Part shown: positions 25,884 to 36,800 of the stretch, one piece after another
Layout: the number at the start of each line of letters is the position of its first letter
Numbering within the stretch: the stretch's first letter is position 1
NCBI GenBank assembly: GCA_027008705.1
Contig: JALVEB010000039.1
Coordinates: 1 to 41,282 of the forward strand
Reading direction: 5' to 3'
Source of the DNA: Sedimenticola sp.
GTDB taxonomy: Bacteria; Pseudomonadota; Gammaproteobacteria; Chromatiales; Chromatiaceae
DNA: 41,282 nt
Notes under the pieces: generated by a model
The model's database searches: none
Seen by the model: the letters and a program-made list of their open reading frames with translations, nothing else
What the model was told of the DNA's origin: nothing
Program-made: the position numbers and the translations under genes

Positions 25884-26057
25884 TATGCTCGTCGTCTATG
25901 GTGTTTCGGCTTTTCTAGATCATTCCTCGCGCCCGTGGGCCACGCGCGGAAACGACTCATGATCCTATCTCCATGGGGGGTTCCGCAACGACGCCCATGG
26001 GTGCGAGGAGCAGCCGCAGTGGCCAAAAACTCACGGGCGAAAAGTAGACGAGTATTG
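25884..26057. mobile_element. MITE-like element, copy 3 (opposite orientation)
   Basis: It runs from TATGCTCGTCGTCTATGGTG to ACTCACGGGCGAAAAGTAGA, then CGAGTATT. The interior GGAAACGACTCATGATCCTA is the reverse complement of copy 2, and GCAGCCGCAGTGGCCAAAAA matches the end of copy 4. An eight-base insertion seems to split the right terminal repeat. The next gene begins only ten bases after it. Confidence 0.72.
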
Positions 26058-26067
26058 GGAACGCGGC

Positions 26068-29000
26068 ATGCTAAATAATGTGTTAGGGGTATTCGGGGTG
26101 AATCACGCAGTCGTCGGGAAGTCGAATCTATCCGTGCGCCAAGTGGTGGGGCTTGTTTTTCTAGTGCTGCTGTTGGCTGGTTCGTGGACGTCTTCATTGT
26201 TTGCCGCAGTGGACAGCAGTGGTTTGTTGGATCTTGGTCAGAACGTTGCTGTCGAATACACTCGCTTCCGCACTAATCGTCGTACCGGTAAAACGGTTGC
26301 TACCGCGACGGTCACCAATCTTTCTGATCAGAGTTATTCCGGTCCAATCTATCTCGTCATTAATGGGATTACTCCCAATACGGTAACAATTGAGGGAGAA
26401 GATGACCGGACGATTTTGGGAGAACCTGTCTTTATCAAAGATGTTGCCGAGTTGGCGCCGGGAGCCTCCGTTGAGTATTCCATAACGTTTGTCGCTGGTG
26501 CTCGCTTGCCCCGTTTGTCGATAAACGAGGCGGTATTCGCCACAGATGCCGCTGGTGGAGGAGGAAACGGAGGAGGCTCTGTTCCCTTGGCGGTAAGTTT
26601 TTCTTCTCCGCCTGATGGGCTGCTGACCCAAGCCGATCACATTTTGGTGGAAGGCCAAGTGGAATTGTCTTCGGCAACGGTTGTCGTCAACGGCCGTATC
26701 GCCAGTGTCGACAGCAATGGCGTTTTCCAGGTCGAGGTACCCTTGCGCGAAGGTGTCAATACATTGATCGCAACGGCCGAGGCAGGTGGAAGAATCGGTA
26801 CCGGTAGCGTTCAGGTGATTCGTGATACCGATCCACCGATGGTCGTCGTCGAAACGCCCCGTGAAGGGGCTGTATTGACCGGATTGCAGGTCGATGTGGC
26901 AGGCCTCGTAAATGATATTGTCACGGGCACCACGATCAACGCTGATGATTGCGAGGTAACGGTCAATGGCGTGGCCGCTCAAGTGTCCAATCGAAGCTGG
27001 GTGGTCCCCGATCTTCTGCTGCAACGTGGACTGAATACGCTCACCATTGTCGCAACGGATCGCGCGGGCAACAGCCGCGTGGTTTCCCGCCAGGTTCGGG
27101 TTGCGGATCAGGTTGGCCAGCGGATCGTTTTGTTGGCGGGTAATAATCAGGTTGCCGCCATGGGTTCTTCTCTCCCCGAGCCTCTGGCTGTGGGTCTGTT
27201 GGATGCGGATGGAAACCCCGTACCAGACAAGGCGGTGACATTCCGTGTCAGCAGGGGCGACGGCATCTTGGGTGTCCCGCCAGAACAGGATACGAAGCTC
27301 GTTGTCCGGACGGATGACAATGGCATTGCCAGTACGTTTTTTACTATTGGAGAGCGTATCGGATCGGGCAATCATCGTGTGATTGCTTCCGCGCCGGGCT
27401 TCGTAGGCGAGGTCGAGTTCTGCGCGCTTGCGATTGCGGGTGTTCCACGGCGCATCACCACGGTATCCGGGGACGGCCAGACAGGCATCGCCGAAGAGAC
27501 CTTGCCTAAACCCTTTGTGGTGCTGGTAACCGATGCGGGAGGCAACCCCGTTGGCGGTGTCGATGTGACTTTCGAGGTGAAGAACGGCCTTGGAAGCTTT
27601 GGTGGCGCGCCCTCGGTGGTATCCACGACCGACAGTGATGGGTTGGCCAGCGCGACCATGACCCTTGGTCCTCAATCGGGCATCAACAACAATATTGCGG
27701 AGGCGAGTTTCGCCGGCCTTATGGAATCTCCGGCTTCCTTCAGAGCTTCTGGCCGCGCAGTGGGCAGGCCTGCCGATACCACGATCAGTGGGATCGTGCT
27801 GGATAATCAGGACAACCCGATTCCAGGTGCGACTGTCCATGTAGAATCCCTCTCCGGCAGCCCGGGCGCGCCGGCGGGTACGGCGGTTACTGATGATCAG
27901 GGGCGTTTTTCGATATCCAACGCGCCGGTTGGCACCGTTCATTTGGTCGTCGATGCATCCACCACGACACGAACGGGTCATTGGCTGGCTGTCGGGTTTG
28001 AAATGACAACGATTGCCGGTCAGGATAATACGCTGGGACACCCGATCTGGCTGCTTCCCGTGGCCGAGAATGAGGTCGTTGTCCAAAGTGGCGGGCCGGA
28101 ACAAGAAATTACGCTGTCGATTCCTAATGTGCCCGGCTCGAAGATAGTCATTGCGCCGCACTCGGTCACCTGTCCGAACGGACAGAGTCAATGTACGATA
28201 AGCTGGACCCAGGTACGCGGAGAACGCGTACCCATGCCGCCGCCTCAGGGGTCGTCGTTCATGCTTGCCGCGACCTTGCAACCCACTAATACGCGTTTCG
28301 ACCCGCCCGTAGCATTGTGTATTCCCAACAGCTCCATGCTGCCGGGTTCCCAGGCCGATATGTATTCTTTCGACCATGATTTGGGTGAGTTCGTTGCGAT
28401 TGGGACAGCCACTGTGACGGATGATGGATCTCAGCTCTGTTCCGATCCGGGATTCGGGATCGTCAAGGCGGGTTGGCATGGATGCGCGCCGCCACCGCCG
28501 CCAAACAAGTGCAAGCGCAATTGTCCGACACTGAATCCGGATGAGTGTCAGGAAGTTCAAAGCGCTGAATGTCCTGCGTGCCCAACTCTAGTATCGAAGC
28601 CGCCGGATACGGTGAAGTCCGAGCAGTCATCGCCTTCTGACTGCGTAACAGATACTTGCGGCGGAACAATTCCAAAGGATGAAACAGTAGAGTTACAAAA
28701 GGAAAATCCGTGCAAATTATGTGATGGCGGCAGCATTGCCGATGTTCCAAATGATCTAGAGAAACACTGTGGTGATGGTTCATCCAAACAGGCATGCCTG
28801 ATCTGCAAGGATGGGCTTTGCACCCGTCCTGATTGCCCGGTAGATGCGAGCGATGATGTTTCAGTTCGTTTGTCCGAGGGGGTGGCTGGCGAGTGGGCAA
28901 GCAAAGCAAGATCGCTGTTGAATCGTATACCTGGCGTTAATATAAAAAAAGTTAGTCTCGAGGTTAGAGCCGACTTGATTCATGGGCAAAGATGTTGTAA

Positions 29001-29586
29001 GGATTGCGAATTGGCTGATCCGGTATCTGATTACATTCGCGGGCGTGGCAGTATAAATTCTGAACTGACAGTGCATATCGCGGGTCCTAGGCCAAAAAAT
29101 TTCGAAAAAACACTTGCCTATAAAGGATATGGAATTCGATTGCGAGGGCGAATTGATACTGTCGGTTGGAGTTTAGATTTTTCTCTCGTGGGTAACGGCG
29201 GATTGCAAGGTCAGGTCATGATTAAGTGTCCTGAGGAACAATGCGTGGCATTAGCGGTTACAGGAGGGGCGTCGTTGCGACCGAAATTTGGATTGGACGT
29301 GAAGGATTTCGGTGCTGATGTTGTTTGGCGAGGAGAAAACAAGCAGATATTCAGTCTCGATATTACCGCTACAGCCGGAGCCCGAGTAGCTAATACCAGT
29401 GTAAGGCTGCTTAAGGGTTTGCACGGAGATAACTGTCCGGAGGAATGTAGATATACGCTTGGTGCTATGACTGTAGATGCGAAGTTGAACGCAAAGCTAT
29501 CGATATTTGGGCACAAGTTAATTAATCCTCCGGCGTTTACTATTGTATTTGTGGTATGGAATGGGTTTTCCGGAACATGCTTATGA
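26068..29586 (+). CDS. large secreted Ig-repeat and Cys-rich protein
   Basis: This 1172-residue protein has a long signal peptide (VVGLVFLVLLLAGSWTSSLF then AAVDSS). Modules in order: an N-terminal beta domain (~55-165); a glucodextranase/Ig-like domain (~185-350, ending VATDRAGNSRVVSRQVRV); two Big_1 (invasin-type) domains (~355-570, ADGNPVPDKAVTFRVSRGDG and AGGNPVGGVDVTFEVKNGLG); and one carboxypeptidase-regulatory-like domain (~572-670, SGIVLDNQDNPIPGATVHVE). From about residue 800 comes a proline stretch and a zone with about 18 cysteines within ~185 residues (CKRNCPTL, ECPACPTL, PCKLCDGG), then a C-terminal beta domain with more cysteines. It is probably a surface or periplasmic adhesive protein; the disulfides would need the Dsb system. 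No sorting or membrane anchor is seen at the C-terminus. Its stop overlaps the next gene (ATGA). Confidence 0.85.
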   Translation: MLNNVLGVFGVNHAVVGKSNLSVRQVVGLVFLVLLLAGSWTSSLFAAVDSSGLLDLGQNVAVEYTRFRTNRRTGKTVATATVTNLSDQSYSGPIYLVINGITPNTVTIEGEDDRTILGEPVFIKDVAELAPGASVEYSITFVAGARLPRLSINEAVFATDAAGGGGNGGGSVPLAVSFSSPPDGLLTQADHILVEGQVELSSATVVVNGRIASVDSNGVFQVEVPLREGVNTLIATAEAGGRIGTGSVQVIRDTDPPMVVVETPREGAVLTGLQVDVAGLVNDIVTGTTINADDCEVTVNGVAAQVSNRSWVVPDLLLQRGLNTLTIVATDRAGNSRVVSRQVRVADQVGQRIVLLAGNNQVAAMGSSLPEPLAVGLLDADGNPVPDKAVTFRVSRGDGILGVPPEQDTKLVVRTDDNGIASTFFTIGERIGSGNHRVIASAPGFVGEVEFCALAIAGVPRRITTVSGDGQTGIAEETLPKPFVVLVTDAGGNPVGGVDVTFEVKNGLGSFGGAPSVVSTTDSDGLASATMTLGPQSGINNNIAEASFAGLMESPASFRASGRAVGRPADTTISGIVLDNQDNPIPGATVHVESLSGSPGAPAGTAVTDDQGRFSISNAPVGTVHLVVDASTTTRTGHWLAVGFEMTTIAGQDNTLGHPIWLLPVAENEVVVQSGGPEQEITLSIPNVPGSKIVIAPHSVTCPNGQSQCTISWTQVRGERVPMPPPQGSSFMLAATLQPTNTRFDPPVALCIPNSSMLPGSQADMYSFDHDLGEFVAIGTATVTDDGSQLCSDPGFGIVKAGWHGCAPPPPPNKCKRNCPTLNPDECQEVQSAECPACPTLVSKPPDTVKSEQSSPSDCVTDTCGGTIPKDETVELQKENPCKLCDGGSIADVPNDLEKHCGDGSSKQACLICKDGLCTRPDCPVDASDDVSVRLSEGVAGEWASKARSLLNRIPGVNIKKVSLEVRADLIHGQRCCKDCELADPVSDYIRGRGSINSELTVHIAGPRPKNFEKTLAYKGYGIRLRGRIDTVGWSLDFSLVGNGGLQGQVMIKCPEEQCVALAVTGGASLRPKFGLDVKDFGADVVWRGENKQIFSLDITATAGARVANTSVRLLKGLHGDNCPEECRYTLGAMTVDAKLNAKLSIFGHKLINPPAFTIVFVVWNGFSGTCL

Positions 29587-30761
29587 GATTCCTTCTAAGG
29601 TTTGATGGCCTAGAGTGGAGCTTGACGTTAATACTGTTGTTTTCGATGCTGGATGCTCAGGCCCAAAAAAAAGTCGATGTGCCCATCCTTATGGATAAGG
29701 ATACTGTCTATTTGAGTGCGTCGCTATTTTGGAGATCGTTTGAGGCTGGCAAGAAAGTGCCGGTTAAGAGTAAGGAGCTCCAGATAGTATCTCGCTATAT
29801 CGATATAGCAAGAAACGATGGGGATCCGACAGGATTATTGTATAAACATGACGGCAGCATAGCGGATTTCCAGGGGTTCGATGAGTTTTATCGATCGATT
29901 ACCGGGGTTAGGTATCAGTTTGAGGTTTTCTGGGGTGGGTACGTCTATGTTGCATTGGAATACATGCTTGGGAGCAAAGGTGAGTCGTTTCCCTGGAGAG
30001 AAGATCTTTATTGTGGGAGCAGTTGTTATATCAGCCTAGACGCCGGTTTAAACGAGAGTAATCAGATATTTGAGTTGATATATGCATCGTTTTTGAATGA
30101 TTTTTCGAACGGCCAGGGTGTGGCTGTGGCTGACTCGTTCAAGTCGCAAGGCATGGCCACCATAGATAAGACGATACTTCCTTCTGTGTTGGTGGAGAAG
30201 AAGATTGCGGATGATCGCTATCCGATTGTTTTTCATCTGAGAATGAGGTGGCTAGACAAAGATATATGTTGGCAGGGTTGCAAGGGGAAGGCAAAACCAT
30301 CCGATCCGGTCACGATACCTATCGCGTCATTCTTGAGTTATATACATGAAGATCAAGGAGTCGAGAGAGTGCTCCAGGATGTGTTGTCGACTGAAAGAAA
30401 TTTGGATGTGAACTCGAGTGTGGCCATGTTAGCGGAACAGAATGATGCGGTGGTTAGGGCTTATATCGACCTGGAGCAATATATTGAATATATTAAGGAA
30501 TGGGAAGATCTTCGCCTTATTGGATATGTAGCTGATAAGGATAATTTCTATGTGTTTTTTCGATACAGGTTGGCTGGTTCGGATCGTGATGGTAAGTTTG
30601 GTTCTTTTTTAGTTGGAAGGGATAGTGGCAGGATTTTGTTTTCGCCTGTCTCAAGCTTTTCGTATGAGCTGTTGTATAGTCCCGAAGTGCTATCAATGGT
30701 TAAGGATCTTTGGGATCGGAAAAAGAAGAGAGAAACCAAGTCATCCCGTTCAAGAAAATAG
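29583..30761 (+). CDS. unknown exported protein
   Basis: This 392-residue protein starts MRFLLRF with a hydrophobic segment LTLILLFSMLDAQAQ that looks like a signal peptide. The start at 29583 is chosen because ATG overlaps the stop of the upstream gene (ATGA), which implies coupled translation; ATG 29577 or 29556 are alternatives. I recognise no family. Visible features are a CGSSCYISLDAG pair of cysteines, a second pair (DICWQGCKG), aromatic-rich beta-like segments and a basic C-terminus (WDRKKKRETKSSRSRK). GC content is among the lowest in the window. Tight linkage suggests that it serves the large upstream secreted protein, for instance as a partner or assembly factor. Confidence 0.75.
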   Translation: MRFLLRFDGLEWSLTLILLFSMLDAQAQKKVDVPILMDKDTVYLSASLFWRSFEAGKKVPVKSKELQIVSRYIDIARNDGDPTGLLYKHDGSIADFQGFDEFYRSITGVRYQFEVFWGGYVYVALEYMLGSKGESFPWREDLYCGSSCYISLDAGLNESNQIFELIYASFLNDFSNGQGVAVADSFKSQGMATIDKTILPSVLVEKKIADDRYPIVFHLRMRWLDKDICWQGCKGKAKPSDPVTIPIASFLSYIHEDQGVERVLQDVLSTERNLDVNSSVAMLAEQNDAVVRAYIDLEQYIEYIKEWEDLRLIGYVADKDNFYVFFRYRLAGSDRDGKFGSFLVGRDSGRILFSPVSSFSYELLYSPEVLSMVKDLWDRKKKRETKSSRSRK

Positions 30762-30890
30762 CAGGTAATAAATAGTTGATATTATCGGTGTCGGGTTACT
30801 GCATCTGATATGGATGGCGGTAGCGCATGTTGATTTGCGCGTCGGGCGATTTTAGATCGGTTTGCTGAGATGGGATTGAGGTGATGCTTT

Positions 30891-33800
30891 GTGGCTAGTT
30901 ATATGCGCATACACAAGATCGTTGCTGGGTTTGTTCTTTTTTTCTCACTGATGCCGTTGGCTAGGGCAGTTGCACTCGATGACAATTGTGTTGCAAGCAT
31001 TCTAAATCGTTCTGTTCAGGTCAATCCTGACGGGAGTTTCGGCATTTCGAATATTCCTGCTCAAGCCGGAAAATTTCGTGTGCGCATCACTTGCGAGCAG
31101 GATGGTTCGCTTGTAAGGGGGCAGTCCTCCTTGGTTGACCTGGACCAGGACTCGACCGTTGAACTCTCACAAGTATTATTAGGGGTGTTTAACCCTATAC
31201 CCGTGTCAATTGAGATTGAATCGCCTGTCAGTTCGTTAAATGGAAGCGATGCGTTTACCCTTCTTAGGGCATGGGCTACCTATCCTGATGGCAGCCGAGC
31301 GGATATTACTTTTTCCGAAGCTACAATCTGGTCTTCCAGTAACTCCAATATTGCGGAAGTCGTCGATGGGATGGTGACGGCGAAGGCACGTGGTCAAGCC
31401 ATCATACAGGCACGCAACGAAGGCGTCGTTGCTTCCATTGCCATTGACGTGTTGATTCCTGACGATGCCGATGGTGATGGTCTGAGCGACGATTACGAGC
31501 TGGCAAACGGCCTGGATCCGAATGACCCGACTGACGCAACCCTGGACAGCGATGGCGATGGCTTGAACAATCTCGATGAATCCCGAATCGGCACCAATCC
31601 GAACGAGGCCGATACCGATGGCGATGGTTTGAACGATGGTGAGGAGAGAACTCAGGGATCCGAACCTCTTAAGGCAGATAGTGACGGTGACGGCTTGGCG
31701 GATGGCGATGAGGTGCGTCTTGGTACGAACATCGCCAATCCGGATAGCGATGGTGATGGTATCGCCGATGGCATTGAGATTGTTTTCGGCCTTGATCCCA
31801 CCAGTCCGAACCCAACCACCGAGGTGGTTGGAAGTGTCGTTGATGCCCAGGGTGCCGTGGTAGCGGATGCGGCTATCACGGTGTTTAATCGGTTTACCGT
31901 GAATTCTGGTCCTGATGGTCGTTTTTCCATTTCGAATGTACCCGTCGACCAGGGCGGTATCAGTGTTTTTGCACGACACGTCGTAGGCGCGTTGGTCGAG
32001 GACGGGGTTTCAGTTCCCGTGGCAGGGGTGTCCGGTGGGATTACGGACGTGGGGCGAATAACGCTTACACCAGTGATCGGGCGGGTAACCGGTAGAGTAT
32101 TGAGTCCTCGCGGCTTGCCGGTCAGTGGCGCGCGCGTGACAGTGACCAGTGGTGCGGACAGCCGGGGTGTGAATACCGATGTAACCGGCGCCTATACCGT
32201 GGATAATCTGCCGCCTGGTCAGATAGTCGTGACCGCTGTCGATATTGGCAGCGGTTTACGAGGGCGCGCGGTTGGTAACCTGCCCGAACAGGGTTCCAGC
32301 GTAGTTGATGTGGCGCTGACGGCCTCCGGCGCCGTGGCGGGCACCGTCGTTGATACCGATGGGTCTGCTGTTGGCAGGGATATCCTGGTCGATCTCTCAG
32401 GCCCAGCGGCTCGCACGACGAGTACTGATTCGCTGAGCGATTATCTTTTTGATTATATCCCTTTGGGCGTTTACACCGTCGACGCGGCAGATGGTGCGGG
32501 TAATCGAGGCAGAACCACTGTTGCCTTGACCGGAACAAATCAGTCCATCGATGCTGATATCACCTTTCTTGGACGTGGCGCGGTGCGTGGAGTCGTCGAG
32601 GATCCGTCTGGAAATCTCGTTTCGAATTTGCAGGTGCGGATATCCAGCGATAGCTTGTTCGGTGGAGTGGAAGAGACGGTTACGGACTCCCAAGGTGAAT
32701 TTTTCGTGGATGGATTGTTCGTCGGGGATTTCCAGGTTTTTGTACATGATCCGGTTACCGGTTTGGCCGGTAGTGCTCGTGGGACTGTTCCTGCTCAAGG
32801 CACCACGACCGATGTGGTGATTACGTTGCAGCCGTCGGGCAGTCTCTCTGGGCGTGCTTTTGAGCATGATGGAGTCACTCCCGCTGCCGGCGTGGAAGTG
32901 AAGGTGCTTCCGTCGGGCAGGATGGTTGCCACCGATGCCAATGGGGAATTTCGCTTCGCGTTTCTTCCGATCGGTGACTACGTCCTAACGGCAAGGAAAG
33001 TGGCGCCCGGAACAAATGAGTCTATTGCCATTGATCAACAACGCGCCACTGTAACAGTGGAATCCGGGATGGAGGTGACGCGTGATCTGGTCTTGAATGG
33101 TATGGGAAGTGTCAGTGTAACCGTTTACGATGCCGGTGGTGATGTCGTACCCAATGCGCAGGTGGTATTGTCTGGTGAAACGCAGTTTGGTGGTTCCGCG
33201 CAACGTATGACCGGGGCCGATGGCACTGCCTTGTTTCCCATGGTGCTTGCGGGGGAATTCAATGTTTCAGCGATGGATCCGGTCGACGTGCTTGGGGGAG
33301 CGGTGCGTTCCAGCTTACTGGCGGACGAGGTTACTCATGTCGATGTTGTCTTGGAGGCCGCTGGCGCAATACACGGCAGGGCGCTGCGTGCGGATGGGCA
33401 TACTCCTGCGGCTGGAGTTCGTGTAAGGCTTTGGCCGTTGGGCCGCCAGGTTGTAACCGGTAGTGACGGTAGTTTCCGGTTCGATATGATTCCTGTAGGG
33501 CGGAGTCCGTACCGGGTTGAGATAACCGATGCGGTTGGCGCGCTGCGCGCGGTAGCGGATGGATTGGTGCTCAGTCGGCATCGTGAGGTTTTGGAACGGG
33601 ATGTCGTACTTTCGGGTTTGGGCAGCGTGACCGGTGTTGTGACGAGCCCTGATGGCACGATTGCTCCAGGGGTTGGCGTAACACTGGTCAGTTCGGTTCC
33701 CGGAATGCGAAACCTTTTTGTAACCAGTAATGTCGATGGACGCTATCGTTTCGATAATATCCCAGAAGGCGCTTTTTCACTCTCTGCAAGCGTGCCGGCA

Positions 33801-36800
33801 CTGCGCTACGGTGCAACTATCGGCGGTGCGATAACACAGGATGGTGAAACGGTTCCCCTGGATATTCAACTGCTCGAAGATCAAGTTCCGGTAAACACTT
33901 CAACATTGGCTCGGTATTATGATGCCAATGGAATGGATTACGGTGTGCAGCGTACCGGTGAATTGCGCGATGGAAATACCGCTGTATTCCGTGGTGACAA
34001 TGGCGTCCATCGTGGGGCGGCTCGCCTCGACGTGCTCTTGAACAACGTTGCCAGGCCCTTCGTCAATAGCGGTACACCGCTGTTCGGAGCAAGGGAAGTC
34101 GAAATACCTGGCAGTGTTGGATTGGCGGGCCTGACGGTCCGGCGTAAGGTTTATGCTCCGGAAGATGGATATTTCGTTCGTTATCTGGAGGTGTTTACGA
34201 ATAGCGGCGATACACCGATCACGGTTGATGTGCGACTCGACAGCCATTATCGCTACATCCAGCAGATTCGAAATGGTTTCCGCTTCAATGAGCCCCCTAG
34301 AATCGTCAGTACGTCGGACGGGGACGCAGTCCCGTTTCCGGGTGATCACTGGGTGGTGGTCGATGATAATACGGATATAGATCCCTTCCTCAGCACGAAC
34401 CTGCCTTCGATTGCGCATGTTCTCAGCGGGGAAGGCGATATCGACGATGTCGATGATTTGACCTTTGAAACCGATGGGAACAGCTACGGTCGTTTGCGCA
34501 CGATTTGGCGGAATCTGACTTTAGATCCCGGTGAAACCCGCATATTGATGCATTTCGTTGTGCAGCAGCTGACACGCGAAGCGGCGATCGCTTCTGCCTC
34601 TCGTTTGGAACAGCTGCCTCCCGAGGCGATTGCCAATTTGAGCGATGGCGAACGCGCGGAGATCGTGAACTTCGTCTTGCCTGCTGATGGTATCAGTAGT
34701 CTGCCCCGACTACCGGCCTTGAACGGGAAGCTTTCGGGGACGGTGTTCGAAAGTGACGGTCAGACTGTGGTGAGTGGCGCCAGCGTGCGTTTTCGCTCGG
34801 ATGAAGTGTTATACGGTCGCACCCATGTTGTGCGTGGAGATAGCCAGGGTGGCTATGAATTGTCGAGTCGTTTCGGCAACAATGGCGCAAACAGGGCAGT
34901 TCCCATCAGTGGTTTCAGCCTTCAGGCCACCCATCCCGTGAGCGGAATTGCTTCTACGCCGGTAAACGATGATTTCGGTGGTGCGTCGGATCTCAATGTC
35001 GATATCCTGTTTGGAGAGACCGGCATGATTGGTGGTACCGTCCGCCGTGCCGATGGAACCGTTGTAAGCCAGGGTTCCGTTACCATTCGCGGCGGAGGCC
35101 TGCTTGGGGATCGTAGTGTGGGTATTGGTATCGATGGCGCTTTCGTAATTGGGGGGCTTCCGGAGGGAACTTATTTCATTGAAGCCGTGCTGCCTATTGC
35201 CCAAGGAAGTAGCCTGAGCGGCAATGCGTCGGTGAGTGTCGTCGCTGGTCAACAGACCGACGTAAACATCACATTGGCGCCCACGGGTGGGGTGGAAGGC
35301 GTATTGCGCGATGGCGCCGGTTTTCCTGTTATCGGCCGGCGTGTACTGCTCACCGCCGAAAGGTTTCAACGCGCGGCGCAAACCGACACTGGTGGAACAT
35401 TTCGTTTTCTGGATGTGCCGGAAGGTGATTATCAACTCGTTGTCACGGAGCCGCGGACTGGTGTCGCTACGAATGTGGCGGTTACCGTTGTCGCCAATCA
35501 AATTCTGACGCAGGATATGGCTTACACCGCGTTGGGTTCGGTGGACGTGCAAGCCACCTTTGCGGATGGTTCGGTCGCGTCAAACGCGAGAGTGCTCGCG
35601 CGCAGACTTGTGGTTGGCGATTTTTTTGCATCGGTTGGCACCACCGATGAACAGGGGCGGTTGCTGATTTCCAACGTCCCCGCGGGTGCTTTTACTGTAA
35701 AGGTATTCAGTCCGGTTAACGGGGCTTTGTCGGGAGAATTCAGTGGATTGGTTACTCACCATGGTCAGGTGATCGTTGCGCCGATCGTTTTGCCGATCGA
35801 TCTTCCTCCTTCAGTGAATTTGCAGTCTCCCAGCCAGAATGATCGCTTCATAGAAGGGACTCAAATCCAGCTGTTGGCGGCTGCTGATGACGATATTGGC
35901 GTATCTGGCGTCGAGTTCTTCATTGATGGTCAACGGGTTGGGGTAGATTACAGCGCACCGTTCGCTATAAATGTAGTGCTCACTCGTCCTGATTCAGGCA
36001 ATGCGCGCGAACTGACTGCCGCTGCGATTGATAGCGCTGGTCAGCGAGTCTTTAGTGATCCGCTCGTCATTCAGGTTGTGGCAGATGAAGTCGCTCCCGA
36101 AATTGAATTGACCGAGCCCGTTGGTGGCGATTTTGTCGAAGGAACAGTGGTTACTTTACGGGCTTCGGCCAACGATAATATCGCTGTGGATCGCGTTGAG
36201 TTCAGCGCGGATGGCAACGTGTTTTCGGTAGATAACTCGAGCCCTTATGTTGCCTCTTTGTCTTTGCCCCGCGATTTTGCCAGTGCCGGGGAGACGCCGA
36301 TGAGAATCGTCGCTACAGCATTCGATCGTTCTGGTAACACCGCAAGTGATTTCCGGAATATCAACGTACTGCCGGATACCCCTCCTCGGTTGAGTCTGCT
36401 TCAGGCGCCAGTCAGCGGTTCCGATGTGTTGGAAGGCACTCGGCAGCAGTTCCGCGTTGAGGCTCTAGATGACGTAGGAGTCAACCGTGTAGAGTTGCTG
36501 CTCGGTGACAGTGTTCAGAGTACACGCTTCAGCCCGCCCTATAGCTTCCAATTGATCGTTCCGCGCCTTGCTGCGACGGTAAATCCGATTGAGGTGACGC
36601 TCAGGGCGTATGATACTCAGGGACAGTTTTCTCAACTGCCGCCTCTGGAGCTGAATGTTGTCGCGGATCTTCCTCCCAGCGTGGCCATTACAGGAGTTTC
36701 CGATGGGGCTGATGTCGTCGAGGGGATGCTATTGAATCTAACGGCGGATGCCACGGACGATATCGGTATTACCCAAGTCGAGTTCTTCGTCGACGGCGTA

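Noticed and set aside
26194-28560. 788-codon minus-strand frame opposite the Ig-repeat protein
   Set aside because: Composition is that of a shadow frame, and the plus strand has clear Ig and Big_1 domains.
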